From Botryotinia globosa (Eukaryota > Ascomycota > Leotiomycetes > Helotiales > Sclerotiniaceae), in NCBI GenBank assembly GCA_014898425.1, contig RCSZ01000003.1, forward strand, positions 2,976,001 to 3,040,000: 64,000 nt of DNA. Reading direction: 5' to 3'. The notes beneath the pieces were generated by a model. That model was not told where the DNA came from and ran no database searches. It saw only the letters and a list, made by a program, of their open reading frames with translations. This document shows positions 23,650 through 35,594 of the stretch, piece after piece. The translations under genes were made by a program, and so were the position numbers. The stretch's first letter is position 1. Each line of letters starts with the position of its first letter.

Positions 23650-24057
23650 CGAAGTTGGTTAATTAATGAAATCGTTGTTATTGTAGTATGAAAAGTTGCG
23701 CATTCAGGGACAATTGAGCCACCAGTGTGTCCTCTTGTTTGTATAATTGTGATGATTCGGCCGTACAGTCATACGTGGAATATCGAGCATTATCGCTACA
23801 AGTCCTTTGCCTTTGGCCACGCCTAGAGTTGCAACGGTCGGGATAGAAAGTAATGAACGAGAAAAGTAAGAAAGAGACACGGCTTTCTTCGAGTTACAAA
23901 CAAGAAATAAAAGTTCGATGAGTGGGGTAAATTGAATATTCCGGATGCATTTGGTGTGAGGATGGTTCCAGTGTGTGGACGAGAGTCAAGGACCAGGAAC
24001 ACTTCATGGTCGGACTACAATCTAGAGTATTGAGATCCTACCCATATTCTTGCAGTC
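23650..24057. other. Intergenic region
   Basis: Convergent 3' flanks of CGI121 and the first BTB gene. Nothing else recognised. Confidence 0.5.
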
Positions 24058-25365
24058 TTACCAGTCATTTTCAGTTGTGTCCCACTGGTAACAGATCAGC
24101 CTTGTTTTTGAATATGAGATTTATGCCCGTTAACACTCAAAACTTACAGGAATATCTTCCTCCTTCAATTCAACGCAAAGAAATTTGTGAATATATTTCC
24201 CCTTACCGGCTACTGCAGAAGTATCATACAATTTTAAGCAGTTCTTGGTGATATCGTTTATTATATCCAAGCGAAAAATGCGTTCCTGCAATCTCACGTG
24301 GTATTTTACAAGTGAGCCTGTGGTACTACATACTGCAGCTTTTAGATCGTCCCCACCTTGATCCGTGTATTTCGTATCTATTAGTATCCTCTGTATGTTT
24401 CTTGCCAGAAGTGTTCCTACACGGTTGCGTACGTTCTCAGCCAGCGTTAAAAGTCTTGTATCCTCTATATTTATGGTGAATGCTGATTCGTCGGGAGGCC
24501 AATATCCGGATATCAGGACAAGACAGTCGTTGAAAAGCTCGCGATGTCTCAGTTTGCATGATAACTCCAGTAAGATCTCCCTATCCTCTTTTATTTTGGC
24601 AAGAAATTTCGGGCTGCGGAAGAAGGCTGAGTAAAGAGAGTTTGATACCACGGGTAGACAACGGTAGAAATCGGCTGAGGTTGTAAGCCCTTGCAAATGC
24701 GCCGTGCTTGTGATTTCGTAAGGCTTTTGATACATGCTCATAATGACATTTTCGAAGACTACAATATCCAGATCATTACAGCTAGATGCGCCTTGTTCTT
24801 CCTGTAGTATATTTTAGAAAAAGTGTATTCGAATTACCATCACGGTGGATGTATGAGCTATGCATGGTACACTCTCGGAGTCATCTCCAGGATGTCGCAT
24901 TACAGAGATCTTTCTCGTCATTTTGAATCAAAATGGGAGGATCGAAATCTGTTTGGAGACCCAAATAGTTTTAAGGATTCAATACATTGGGGTGATTTCG
25001 GCAACATTTAATATCATAATCCCACATACAAATAGGACTCTGTCTGATAACATTTCAAAAAGCTACCATCTTGGCCACCACATGCCAACGTTTAAATGAC
25101 ACAGACTAACCTTGGATTCCTGACCTCTTCTATCGACAACATACCAGCTGCCATCCTCCTCAACCTTTGCAGTCCATTCGTATTTCCACATTGCACTGGG
25201 AGAAGCCGATTCCTTGTCAGGAGAGTCCATGAATTTCCGGAAATAAGGGGAGTATAGCTTCAGAATACTAGAGTGAACTCGCAATTCTTTGAGTTGAAAA
25301 ATGGTGATCCGAGTGTCGGGCTGCTGTCCCGGTAAGGAAAATGTCACGACTTGGGGAGAAGGCAT
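24058..25365 (-). CDS. BTB/POZ domain protein, cluster member 1, 311 aa
   Basis: Exons 25365-25111, 24801-24148 and 24084-24058 join in phase 0. The N-terminus has the paralogue-family BTB core: a strand with D-T-R-I-T-I-F, then V-H-S-S-I-L-K-L-Y-S-P-Y-F-R-K-F-M, followed by a D-S-P-D-K loop and an E-Y/W-T...E-E-D-G-S-W hairpin. Exon 2 carries the helical remainder with A-D-F-Y-R-C-L-P-V-V-S and the F-N-D-C-L-V pattern. The last exon encodes only W-D-T-T-E-N-D-W. BTB domains dimerise and often recruit Cullin-3 ligases; no Kelch or BACK domain is recognised. Intron 1 (309 nt) is about five times longer than in the paralogues. Exact role unknown. Confidence 0.85.
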
Positions 25366-26189
25366 GCTTGTTTCTGACTAGGTGTACACTTTTGGTAGTA
25401 GGTAACGGCGATTTCAGACAAACAAACCAACAAACTGCATCGATTGTCGGCCAAAGCTGATGAGCCAATTTTGACGCGGCTGCGCGACGTTCCGGTTCCA
25501 AAAGGCTCCCGCAAGCTTTGACTGAGGTACAAATGTGGTATGAATGTCTGTGAAGGGTACTTTCAGTATCTAACTGAAAAAATAAAGAGATCAGAGAGGG
25601 ACGAGGAAGAGATGAAGTTAAGAATGAAAGTGCTGATGATATGTCGTCAGGCGGGGAAATGCAGGTGTCCGGCAGAATCCTTGAAAACCCATCCCCAATG
25701 GGTGCATCACGTGTTGATGACACGTTAGTACATTGCTATGGTTACACTGCAGGGAATAAGCGGTTGACAATCTTGAAATCATAACTAGCAACTACATCTT
25801 GTCTGAAGTTTGTCACAGGGATTGAGTCAGTGATACTATTCAGCATCTAAGTGTGTGTATGATCTGGGTAAGACGAACGAAGTTGGCAGTTGGACTTAAG
25901 CGATAGATGAACAGTTCTGCCCGGACTATACATCACACGAGAAAGACTTCTCAGTATGATTATTGATCAATCTACTCAATCTAATGGGTTGATACAATTC
26001 ACGGAATATCTTTAATATCATAAAGGTATTCAAAAGCATGGTCATCGAGAAGACAGAGGGAGATTAGATGAGAACTCTCTGATAGAAGTTTGACTAGGTA
26101 GCACGTGCAAGCTTTATGGCGACTGCTACCTATTGTATCAGATGTCCTGAGGGATCTTGATCAATCATTGACGACCGAATATCAAAAAG
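25366..26189. other. Intergenic region
   Basis: No gene recognised. The 151-codon minus-strand frame at 25268-25723 overlaps the BTB gene start and has no recognisable motif. Confidence 0.5.
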
Positions 26190-27320
26190 CTACCAGTCGG
26201 TTTCGGTAGTATCCCACTACAAGATCAACGTTAATACAGAGCAAGTCAAGTATATTGATTTATAAATTATGAAGTATACAGTTCAAAAGTTTAAAAAAGC
26301 TTACGGGTAGTTCCTCGTCGCTCAAACTTGCGCAGAAAAAATGATCGTCGTAATGACCGACTCCTGCCACGGCTGAACTGTCCAGCTGCAACTTTCCGGA
26401 AAGTACCTCATTTAAGTCTTCTGAAAACTCCTCTTCCCGACCAACTAATTTCCTATAGAAATATGGCTGGTGGAAGAAATCTTATTCCAGTACTTTGACG
26501 CCAATCCCCCCCATCGCCTTGAACAACTGACCTCTTGAACTAGCCTTTGTATACATTGCTTCTTGGGCTTCTAGATGATTTTCGAAGATGATTTTCCGTA
26601 CAGTCATCAGCACCTGTTGCAGAGCCTGTCGTGTATTTATATTCTTGCCCTGGTACAGTAAACGAGACATTGGTTGCATGGTACCAGCAATGTAGATAAC
26701 ACAATCTCTGAACCATAGTGGCTGACGATGTTGGTACGCTGACTCGATGAGATCGCATGCTTTGTAAATAACAAAGTTAGGGCTCATATATAAACAAGCA
26801 TACAATTTATTTGACGCTGCTGGCAGACAACGATAATAATCTGCAAGCGTTGAAAGTTCAATTAATTGCATGGAATTGATCTCAAATGGTATGCGATAAA
26901 TGCAATTAAGCATGCTGAGAAAAACCTCTGTTTCTGGCTCTAAAATGCCTTCCGATATTTGGGTTGAACTTTTTTTCTAGATCCACCCCAGTTAATATTT
27001 GCACTATGTATAAGAGGATAAATATCATTTGAATCTCATACGTTACTATCAGCAACAACATGCCATCCAGAGCCATCATCATCGACCTCATCGACCCATT
27101 CATACGCAAAGGCTGCTCCAGCTTTTGCAGGTATCTTATCCGGAGAATCCATGAATTTCCGAAAGAACGCAGAATGCATTTTGAGTGAAGGTTAGTGGGC
27201 ATGAATTTCTATCTTTCCGAAAAGACGAAATCGAGTATCTGAAAGCTGGCCTGCGACTTCGAACTTCTTGATCTGTACTTGGGGTACTGAGCCTCCATCA
27301 GATAAAGCAGCTCCTGCCAT
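26190..27320 (-). pseudogene. BTB/POZ paralogue, cluster member 2, disabled by two in-frame stops
   Basis: Gene structure matches the intact paralogues: exons 27320-27042, 26976-26305 and 26216-26190, all phase 0, with normal splice sites. The terminal exon encodes W-D-T-T-E-T-D-W. Two in-frame TAA codons break it. One, at codon 43 (27192-27194), falls exactly in the BTB core, where the relatives have Ser or Thr in the V/L-H-S pattern. The other, at 26482-26484, lies in exon 2. The reading frame is otherwise intact on both sides of each stop, so inactivation looks recent. It could be a base-call error only if two independent errors occurred. Confidence 0.8.
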
Positions 27321-28293
27321 CGTTGTTATTTGTTGGTTGAGCTTTGGAAAAGGAGGCGAAGAGAGATTGAAGAAGAAACCCTTAGGGTCGTTGATATGAC
27401 GGCAGCGCAGACCTCTCTGGTACTCGCGTATTCAAATCTCTATATTCACTATTAGTGGATCACATGATTGATACAATATCTGCCTTTTGCTTTTTGTTGT
27501 AATGTAGGCATTCGACAGCATCTTTATTATCGGAATCCTTTCCATATAGCTATCCTCCCTTAAGAATTATTGAGACTATCAAGGTCACTAATAAGATTGT
27601 TAGCATTGTTAAGATCATTGAGATCATGAAGATAATTGAGATTAATAGAATGGTTCGGATTGTTCAGATCTCAAGATTGTTTCTATTAATTCTTTCTGTC
27701 TAATAATTGCTACAATTAAAATACTACATTTCTTTGTGAGCTTTCTCGGAAGCACGACCTACCCAGATGTTGAAGAAGGCACTTTATGGCGTGGCTACGC
27801 AGAAATCATACAATTTACTCACAAGCTGTCTAAAAAGTATCTGCAAGACTCTTTATCTGCTCTGTAGATACCCATCTCACGACCTACTTGCGAGTGCATC
27901 TGAAACGACGCACCTCCAATTTTTCAAGTAAAGCTTGAATTTCACAAACTCAACTGAAGAGAAAAGACTCAAAAAGTACGGTATATGGTATTGCTATCTA
28001 GACTACATACTATGACCACGATATTTCGTACCATTTAAGGCACGCGGTAAATAACCAAAATGGGTTAACACTCTGCGAAATGAGCGCACCGTTATTGCCT
28101 TTCCCACATACCATAGCGGGATATTATAGAAGATAAATTCTCCACTGTAGATTTAACATCTGTAATCTTGAGGTCTATTTGTTCATTAGTGTTGAATTCG
28201 ATGTGGCGTGTGGCATATCTTCTCCCCACTAAAACTAGCTAGATGGATGATACGTACAGGCACTATCTCTTTGAGATGAGCAATATGCGTTAT
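27321..28293. other. Intergenic region
   Basis: No gene recognised. It contains AT-rich stretches with repeated GATCATTGAGAT/AAGATAATTGAGAT-like words near 27590-27680. Confidence 0.5.
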
Positions 28294-29395
28294 TTACCAG
28301 TCGGTCTCAGTCGCGTCCCACTAAGTAGATAAGCGTCAGTAACTTGAGAGGAAAATAAGCTCAAATCAAGGGATTCGGTGTTACATACTGGTAAATCTCT
28401 GTCCAACAATCTTGCACAATAAAAATTATCCTGATCACTGATACCACGGGCACCCGCTTTGTGACTGACTTCACACGGTAAACGTAGCTCGCACTGAAGC
28501 ACGTCAGACAGGGCTCTAGCAAATTCGCTGTCGTGCTCCACCAGGAGTCTGAAGTAGCGAGGTAAGCTCAGTTGTCCTTCTGTTTGCCAAACGCCAATCT
28601 CCCAACAGTGGCCTAGAAGACTTAAACGATCATCGCTTGGCATGCATCGCATGAGATGTTTCTGGGCTTCGACTACTCGTCGATTGACCTCATGACGTGC
28701 TTTCATCACGACATCATAGATCACTCTGTTGCACACATAATGATGATTCCTGGAGTCAGGAGGCATATAACCAGCAACGTGAACGAGGCAATCTTTGAAC
28801 AAAAGGGGTTGACGAAGCTGGTAGGCAATATCAAGAAGCTTGACCGCATGTTCCGCGACATATTCATTATTGCTTTGATCGAAACAAGCGAAGAGATTGT
28901 GTGAGACTGCCGGAAGGCAACAATAGTAATCTGCCATCTTGGTGACGATGAACAGTCGGGTCACACAAATCCTATATGGAATACGGTATAGTGCGTTGAG
29001 CATCTCAATGAAGACCAGGACCTCCATATCCCAGAATGTATCTTCCGATAAGACATTATTATTTGCCTTCTACATTGTGGTCAACGTTAGTTGTCATTCA
29101 GGACTAAACAATTATGAAGATTTAGTGAACCTACCGCGTGGGATTTCTCAACAATGTGCCATTCGCCGTCCTCCTCAATCTCACTGACCCATTCGTATCG
29201 AAATTCTGCTGACGGCTCTGCAGGAGTTTTGTCTGGAGAGTCAAGAAACTTGCGGAAGAATGCTGAGTGTAGTTTCAGAACTGTAGAGTGTAGGTGAATT
29301 TCTCTTTCATCGAACAGAACAAATCTAGTATCAGATTTCTGATCCGGAATTGAAAACACCTTAAGCTTTGGGGATAGTCTATGAGTTTGATCCAT
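28294..29395 (-). CDS. BTB/POZ domain protein, cluster member 3, 322 aa
   Basis: Exons 29395-29135, 29069-28389 and 28320-28294 join in phase 0 (introns of 65 and 68 nt, GTAGGT and GTATGT donors). The BTB core is clear: D-T-R-F-V-L-F, then I-H-L-H-S-T-V-L-K-L-H-S-A-F-F-R-K-F-L, D-S-P-D-K and the E-E-D-G-E-W hairpin. Exon 2 holds the helical region with A-D-Y-Y-C-C-L-P-A-V-S, the F-K-D-C-L-V-H-V-A-G motif and a G-Q-L-S-L-P-R-Y-F-R segment shared with member 4. The last exon encodes W-D-A-T-E-T-D-W. It is the closest relative of pseudogene member 2 by motif wording. BTB proteins commonly act as adaptors or in oligomeric scaffolds; the partner here is unknown. Confidence 0.87.
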
Positions 29396-29698
29396 GATTG
29401 CTCCTGTCCAACTATGACGGTATGAATTCGTTGCTGTGAGGGTAAATGAATTCTGAAGTCAAGACTATGAGTGTGAAATATTTGAAAGGAAGAGTCTTGA
29501 AGGAAAGGAAGATGAATTAAATAAGCCTAGGGGCGCTAGTTTCGCCAATTTAGCCGGGGCTGTGGAGACGCACGGCTGCTGTTAATAAACGAGCGTATCA
29601 TATGTTTTTCCAGTCACTGTATTAGTTTAATTGTTCAGTAGACATTCACTACTAATAACCATCCCTGAAAATTCTGATTTGAATGATTCATTGCTATA
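29396..29698. other. Intergenic region
   Basis: Promoter side of BTB member 3, up to the MITE at 29701. Nothing specific seen. Confidence 0.45.
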
Positions 29699-29700
29699 TA

Positions 29701-30172
29701 CAGTACTAGGGCACTTCTACTTGGTCGATAGTCATTTTGTACCAAAACTCATTATTTAAATATATTTAGTTTTAAAGAAAATTATATATTTATTCTTGAA
29801 ATAATTATATCAATTTATTTATTTTTATGTTTTCTTTGATAAAAACTCTATATTTTATTTTTAGAAATTTTATATATTATAAAATATTTATTTAATATTT
29901 TAAAATTCTAATACATTGAAAATTATAATCAAAATAAGCGAATTTCAAAAACTTTTTGATAAGAAAATTTTAAAATTATATATTATATCTATTAATTTTT
30001 TTTAACATAAGAAAATCTTATTATAAATATTATTTATATATAAATAATTAAATTATTGAATTTATTCTAAAAAAACTATTCAAAAGAATAATAATCTAAT
30101 TTCTAAAAAGTAATGAAAAAGTTTATTTGAATGAATTTTTGAGATCGTCCAAATAGAAGTGTACGATTACTG
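29701..30172. mobile_element. Tc1/mariner-type MITE, 472 bp
   Basis: The left end is CAGTACTAGGGCACTTCTAC; the right end in reverse complement is CAGTAATCGTACACTTCTAT. The inverted repeats continue TTGG-T/A-CGAT. TA flanks both sides (29699-29700 and 30173-30174). The interior is strongly AT-rich without coding capacity. It is the same family as the element nested in the island at 10566. Confidence 0.85.
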
Positions 30173-30174
30173 TA

Positions 30175-31249
30175 TTTACTTGGGTCAGGGGGCAGTCAAA
30201 AAGAACTGCACCTCCATGCTTCTGGCTCTGAATGTCGTGCCACCAATGCCTCCGCTGGGAAAGCTACTTTTATAAATATTGACATGATGGCATATATCCC
30301 ACGGCAGAGTTTTTGACCATGATCACCAAGGGGATAGATGCAGACGGCTTCCTACTTCTCTGAGCTTTTGTTCAGAATATTAAGATTTTCTAACTTCTTT
30401 CCTTTCACGGCACTCCACAAAATCACAAGATTCCCAGAACAAATTTACTTTTCAAATTTTGCAGCACATTAATTTACCCAAACGCAAATAATTTGGATAT
30501 GAATTGCGCGCATGTTGTGACATTAGCGTATATTATCTTATTTCCTGGGTCTCTGAGGGAAATCTCACTTTATTTGTAGTATCGAGCGTGTAGATACCAG
30601 GAGATCAAATGACATCTAATCTGAATTCAAAGCAATCATCTATCTATTGTCCACTTTAGAAGTCTCTGTAATGTTTGTCTGTCTAATTTGAAGACTTTCG
30701 TTCCTTTAGTCAATCATCATTTGCACTGAAGCAGCCAGCTTATACAGCCAAGCCGAAGCTTGCGAAGAACGTAACTCTGTATAACTGACGTCCGCATACA
30801 TAGTTGATTGGTCACTGACATCTGAACAGGATTGGAATGTCCCCATGTCTTCATTCACATAGATTTGTCACCAGGAGAGCACTCGCGTATATTTTGACCA
30901 CGCAGACTGTTGTTGCAGATTGTCTTGCATAATACCATCATTGAATACTCTATAACCTTACTTGATAAGAATGTGAGCGACAAGACCGTTTATATGAGCA
31001 AGCATTCAGTGAAAAGAGCAAGACCATTTTCAATGATCCTATAACTATCACAATCTGCGAAAAGCTCTGGGTGTAGATTTTATGTGCTTTTGCGAGCACA
31101 GCTACGTGTTAAAACACTTCAGTGATCAAACTGTGATCACAGCTTTTCCCCCCCAATACAAACACGGCTGTAAAACAAAAAAAACCAGCTCGATCGGGCC
31201 TTTCAACGCGATATGCTTAACATAATTACAGCCCCATCGAAAACTTTTC
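30175..31249. other. Intergenic region
   Basis: No gene recognised between the MITE and the 3' end of BTB member 4. It contains a short homopolymer patch (CCCCCCC near 31149 followed by A-rich sequence). Confidence 0.5.
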
Positions 31250-32531
31250 TCACCAATCGGTTTGGTTGAGATCCCACTGAAATCATAATTTTAGTATTTC
31301 AAATACCTCCAAAATACAACATCGTCGCAGTAGGTCATACAGGCCTAATGAAAATCTCTTCAGGAGGTAATAAAATTGCTTACCGGTAGATCCTCGTCCT
31401 TAATCTCTGCACACAGAAAATATGACTGAACATCGTTAGGTTTCTTTCTAGGAAATACAATATCCCCAGCCCGTAAAGACTTGTTGAAGATAAGTTCGTT
31501 CTTCAATATGTCACTAACGGCTAGCGCAAAAATCCCCGAAGACTCTTCTCCAAACGCTTGAAAATATTCAGGGAGCGAAACTTGGCCACTGAAGAACCCT
31601 TGTTCAGTCTTTCTCAACTTCATTTTTTCAAGATAACATTCTTCGATTTTGGTCTTGATTTCTAGAGCATTTGATTTGACTTGGCAACAAAAAACAATTT
31701 GTCGTTGCGTCGCTGATATCCTGATACACATTTCATTATGTAGTTTGATCGCCAACTCGTTTAGCTTCGGGTTTGAAAGCTCTGGGTTATACAGCATCTC
31801 AGGCTGACCTTCAACCGGAAAATCGTGAGTGAACTGTTGCCACCTTCCTACTAAGGATATCATGCATTCCCGAAAGAGCTCTGGAGAACGTAATTTGAAT
31901 GCTAAATTGTGCAAAGTCAATTTATTGCTAAACAAAATTCCTTTGCAGAATTCAGGGCTTATGGAAAAGGCGCCATGCATCGATTTTGAAACAGCTGGAA
32001 GAGCGCAATAATAATCGGCCAATTCGGTGACCAGCTGCAAAGCCTCGGTATTTTTGATTACCCATAACTTCCCGTAGAAAATCCCAATGAAGTTTATAAA
32101 AGCTGTTTCATATAGTTTTTGGGTACGTTTAATTTGTCTCGGCATCGAATCTGAGCTTGGGTTGCCATGCTACGTGTGAAAAGTCAGTCAGCTGGTCCAT
32201 TCATGAGATTACAAAAACCTACTCTTATATTCCTGGCGTCAAACAAACTCCAGCTTCCATCATCGTCGTAGACTGTTACCCATTCATATTTGAAACTTCC
32301 AGTGTTTTCATCTTTGTCATCCCTCCCAGGTGGATCTAAAAACCTTCGGAAGAAAGCACTATGGAGCTTCAAAATCACCGAGTGAACATGGAGCTCCAGT
32401 CTATCAAAAATACTTAGCTTAACATCGACTTTATGACCGGGCAAATGGAAGGTATGAACGGTTGGGGATGCTGAAGAGGACGCTGGTCCGTCCTCTTCGT
32501 GGTCATGCTTTCTCTTTTTGGCTGGATGCAT
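31250..32531 (-). CDS. BTB/POZ domain protein, cluster member 4, 373 aa
   Basis: Exons 32531-32223, 32169-31384 and 31276-31250 join in phase 0. The N-terminus adds a basic, acidic and Ser-rich extension (K-K-R-K-H-D-H-E-E-D) with a possible nuclear localisation signal. The BTB core follows, with V-H-S-V-I-L-K-L-H-S-A-F-F-R-R-F-L and the D-D-D-G-S-W hairpin. Exon 2 has A-D-Y-Y-C-A-L-P-A-V-S, F-R-E-C-M-I and a G-Q-V-S-L-P-E-Y-F segment. The last exon encodes W-D-L-N-Q-T-D-W. It is the longest member because of the N-terminal extension and a longer middle helix region. Function beyond BTB-mediated association is unknown. Confidence 0.87.
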
Positions 32532-34210
32532 TGTGAAGATTCAATGTGTGTAATAATGCTGCTATTTCTTTGGAGATTTGAATTGATGGGGACAAAACTG
32601 ATGATATCTTTGTTATTGTGAAGATGGAAGAGAACATTGTTTGCGAGAAGGTGGAGTAGTTAAAAGCTTAAATATCAGCATATTTCTGAGTTGGTACAAA
32701 TGGCTTATATCCAGTACGGCAGCATTTAGTGGAAGCTATTATTAATTCACCTGAATAATAGCAGGGCTAGAAACACCTTTTTGAATGATTAGCAGGGTTG
32801 TCGTACCCTCTTTCAAAAATCTATTGTAGTGTCATCTGACAATAGGCGAGAGAAGAAAGTACAAGCATGATCGTTTGATAGTTTTTCTTTCTATATTATA
32901 TTATGTGTTTCAGTATTTACGGCCTTCTGGCTTGGGTTGATGGTTCGATGAATTTTCGAGCGTTGTTCTACTCTTATCTTGGCCTCATTTTTTATAAGTT
33001 CGAGTTTCAAAGAGCAAGAAGAAAAGACGGATAGGATATTACATTCTTATTACTAAGGCGATGTTACGAAGCGAAGGCAGAGAAATAGGAGGTCACGTCA
33101 ATCTCAGACTCACAGCTTGCATGCATGTTATTCCACTTAGATGATCCCATTTATCACCAGCCCTCTCCGCCGACATGTATCATATACTTTCGATTTTATA
33201 TATGTTTCACACCCATTGACATCTGGCGTATGATCTACATATCAAGCACAACACTCTAGAATTTCGGGACACCTCGGGATCTGAAATTTCTACAGCAAAG
33301 CAAGCTCTCGAATAACCATCTCGTTTTTAACTCAGAATCCCTATCTTTTCATGCACGTGTAGTTGGGCCTCCTTGGTTAGGCCCTACAAGTGGGCTCTTC
33401 TGCTCTAATACATTTCTTTGAACGGATATGTAGACGACAGGCGCATGACTAGTTTCAAACACCGCTCTATACTGACGTAAACAATGCACTTCCATTCCAA
33501 CTCTTGATACGAGGTTCCATGGGCACAATCCCCAACTCTCTTAGAATCAATCTTCACTGGTGAGGGCCCTCCACTTTGCGAATTCAAACGATTTGCCACT
33601 TATCGGATTTTCAGAGGAATCCTTTTCTGATCACTTGCAGGGCATGTGATTTTTAGAAGCGCATGTTTGGACGAAAATCAATTTCGTGTAAAGTAAATCT
33701 TGATCGATATGAAATCAAATTATGCAACCCTTGCCCGATGTTAACATATGTAATTAACGCAATGGAAAGACTAACTTGCGCCCCTTGGCATGCTTCTTTT
33801 CAAACTTCAAACATTCAAGCTTCTATGCTTCAAGACTTTTGATTGGTTGACCCTTACCCTATCGCTATGAGTATCTGGGCCTCAGGATTTTCCTCTTCAC
33901 TCAGTCTAAATTATCACATCAAAGAGTGTTGAAAAGCGTCATATCTTCCATGGGGTCACACTTTCCTTTTCGCCATACTTCATGAAGAAGGTGCATATAA
34001 GGCTAGCATGATTTGATTTTATCTTGGAGCAACGCTAGTTTATCGCTCTTTCTATATACGTACCAAATTCACATATCGCTCGACCCGCACCGTTATAGTT
34101 CTTTTCCAATACGAAAACATCACTGTCAGATACATTGCATTCATTATCAACCATATATTCTACTCCGAATAAACCAGAAATAGTACAATTTTCATCACAC
34201 TTAACCAAAA
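32532..34210. other. Intergenic region
   Basis: 1.7 kb between divergent genes. No supported gene; the 64-codon minus-strand frame at 33405-33599 has no ATG start. Confidence 0.5.
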
Positions 34211-35385
34211 ATGTCCAGCCCAGTAATCACATTGTCTGCGGTAGGAGTAAGTAGTGAGAATTTTGAAATCGATTGATTATCTGATTGACATTCATATAGC
34301 CATTACTTCCCAGGAATCTAGACTTTAGGAAAATATTCATCGGGGAAGATCAAACCATCCACTTGATAGCTTCGAATAGAATACATATCATAGGCACACT
34401 GAAAGGAATACTGCACAAGCTTGGCGGAGAGAATATTGATTCAATCTGTTATAGAATTTTAACAACCCCATGTCAAGCATTGTTTTGTGCCGATGTCCTC
34501 GGATACCCAAACACACTCTTTGTTGCTACTAAGAATAAGCTCGGGTTCGTAGGAAATTATCGTTCTCCAGGAGAGCGAGACTCCCGAGTTGTGTCGGAAG
34601 GATTCTCACCAGAACCCCAGTCAGATAAGAAAATACCTAATAAGATACGTTACACTGGGGGCAGAGTGGATTGCAAGGGGAGAGTTTGGTTGATGACTTG
34701 TAATGGAAAAAAATCATCTGGCCAACTCTTTCATCTTGACAAGGACTGGAAACCCGCCAATTCTCGATACGTGAGTACCAAGCGTTTCAGTGGAATATGT
34801 TGGAGCTTGGATGACCGAACCATATACATCCATGAGACCGCGCGAAACAACTGCATACTCGCTTATGACTTTGGTATCGAGACAGGCATCATTAGAATGG
34901 ACAAAGACAGGCTATTTTATGAATTCAAAAATCCCAAGGAATATCCAATGGCTTTTGTGATAGATTCAAAGGATCATATGTGGTGCGCAGTAGCTGGGAC
35001 CTCAAGAATTATCAAAATAAGCCCACAGAGTGAGGTTGTGGGAGAGGTTCATTTGCCTTCTCCTCATGAACCTATCGACTTGCAATTCATCGGCACCGAA
35101 TTGGTTATCCTTACAAAAAGAAACACTAAAAGAGATGGAGTTTTGCCAGTGAGTGGTACTTCTCATGAATTGATAAAGAATACCGAAGAGGCACCGCATG
35201 GCAACATCTTCACTGTGGATATTGGCTACATTGGTAAACCAAGAGATTTCTATAAGTTGGACCCAGAGGAACTTTCTTTGTTGAAGGATTCTGGTCTATC
35301 TCTTGGGGAAAATTTCAGAATTCCCGAGGGAGGTCTTGAGCGCTTTATCAGTTCGATCTGGTCTGACATATCGCGAAACATATGA
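34211..35385 (+). CDS. SMP-30/gluconolactonase/regucalcin-like beta-propeller protein, 373 aa
   Basis: Exon 1 (34211-34246, 12 codons) and exon 2 (34300-35385) join in phase 0 across a 53-nt intron with a GTAAGT donor. The product has the repeat pattern of six-bladed SGL-type propellers: G-R-V-D-C-K-G-R-V-W, a S-G-I-C-W-S-L-D-D-R-T-I-Y strand pair, then a V-I-D-S-K-D-H-M-W-C-A-V strand pair and an I-K-I-S-P turn. In the family, divalent metal is held by acidic residues of the central channel and the enzymes hydrolyse lactones. Whether this divergent copy keeps activity cannot be judged. There is no secretion signal. It sits inside the BTB cluster but has no evident functional tie. A small two-span frame overlaps its stop codon (35382-35594). 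Confidence 0.75.
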
Positions 35386-35594
35386 TACTAGCGCTTGTAA
35401 TGTTCTTGTCATTAATAATTGCCAATTGTATCGGGCTTTGGGCGGCTTTAAGAAGAAGATGGTCAGCATTTTGTGCGTTTCTGCTCCAAATAGGAATCTT
35501 GTCATCAGCGGGTTTAATCGGAGTCGTGGGAGTATTAGCGATAGATTCAATGCTTATAGGTACTTATTATGCAAGAATGAATGAGCCAGTTTAA
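35382..35594 (+). CDS. Possible 70-aa two-span membrane peptide overlapping the upstream stop
   Basis: The ATG overlaps the TGA of the SGL-like gene (ATGA). The 70-aa frame is dominated by two hydrophobic segments (about residues 2-22 and 30-57) separated by an L-R-R-R-W positive turn, a plausible helical hairpin. It may be an independent small protein, a C-terminal membrane anchor reached by frameshift or an unseen splice, or chance. No family recognised. Confidence 0.3.
   Translation: MILALVMFLSLIIANCIGLWAALRRRWSAFCAFLLQIGILSSAGLIGVVGVLAIDSMLIGTYYARMNEPV

Noticed and set aside
33405..33599. 64-codon minus-strand frame in the gap
   Set aside because: No ATG at its start, no motif, isolated.
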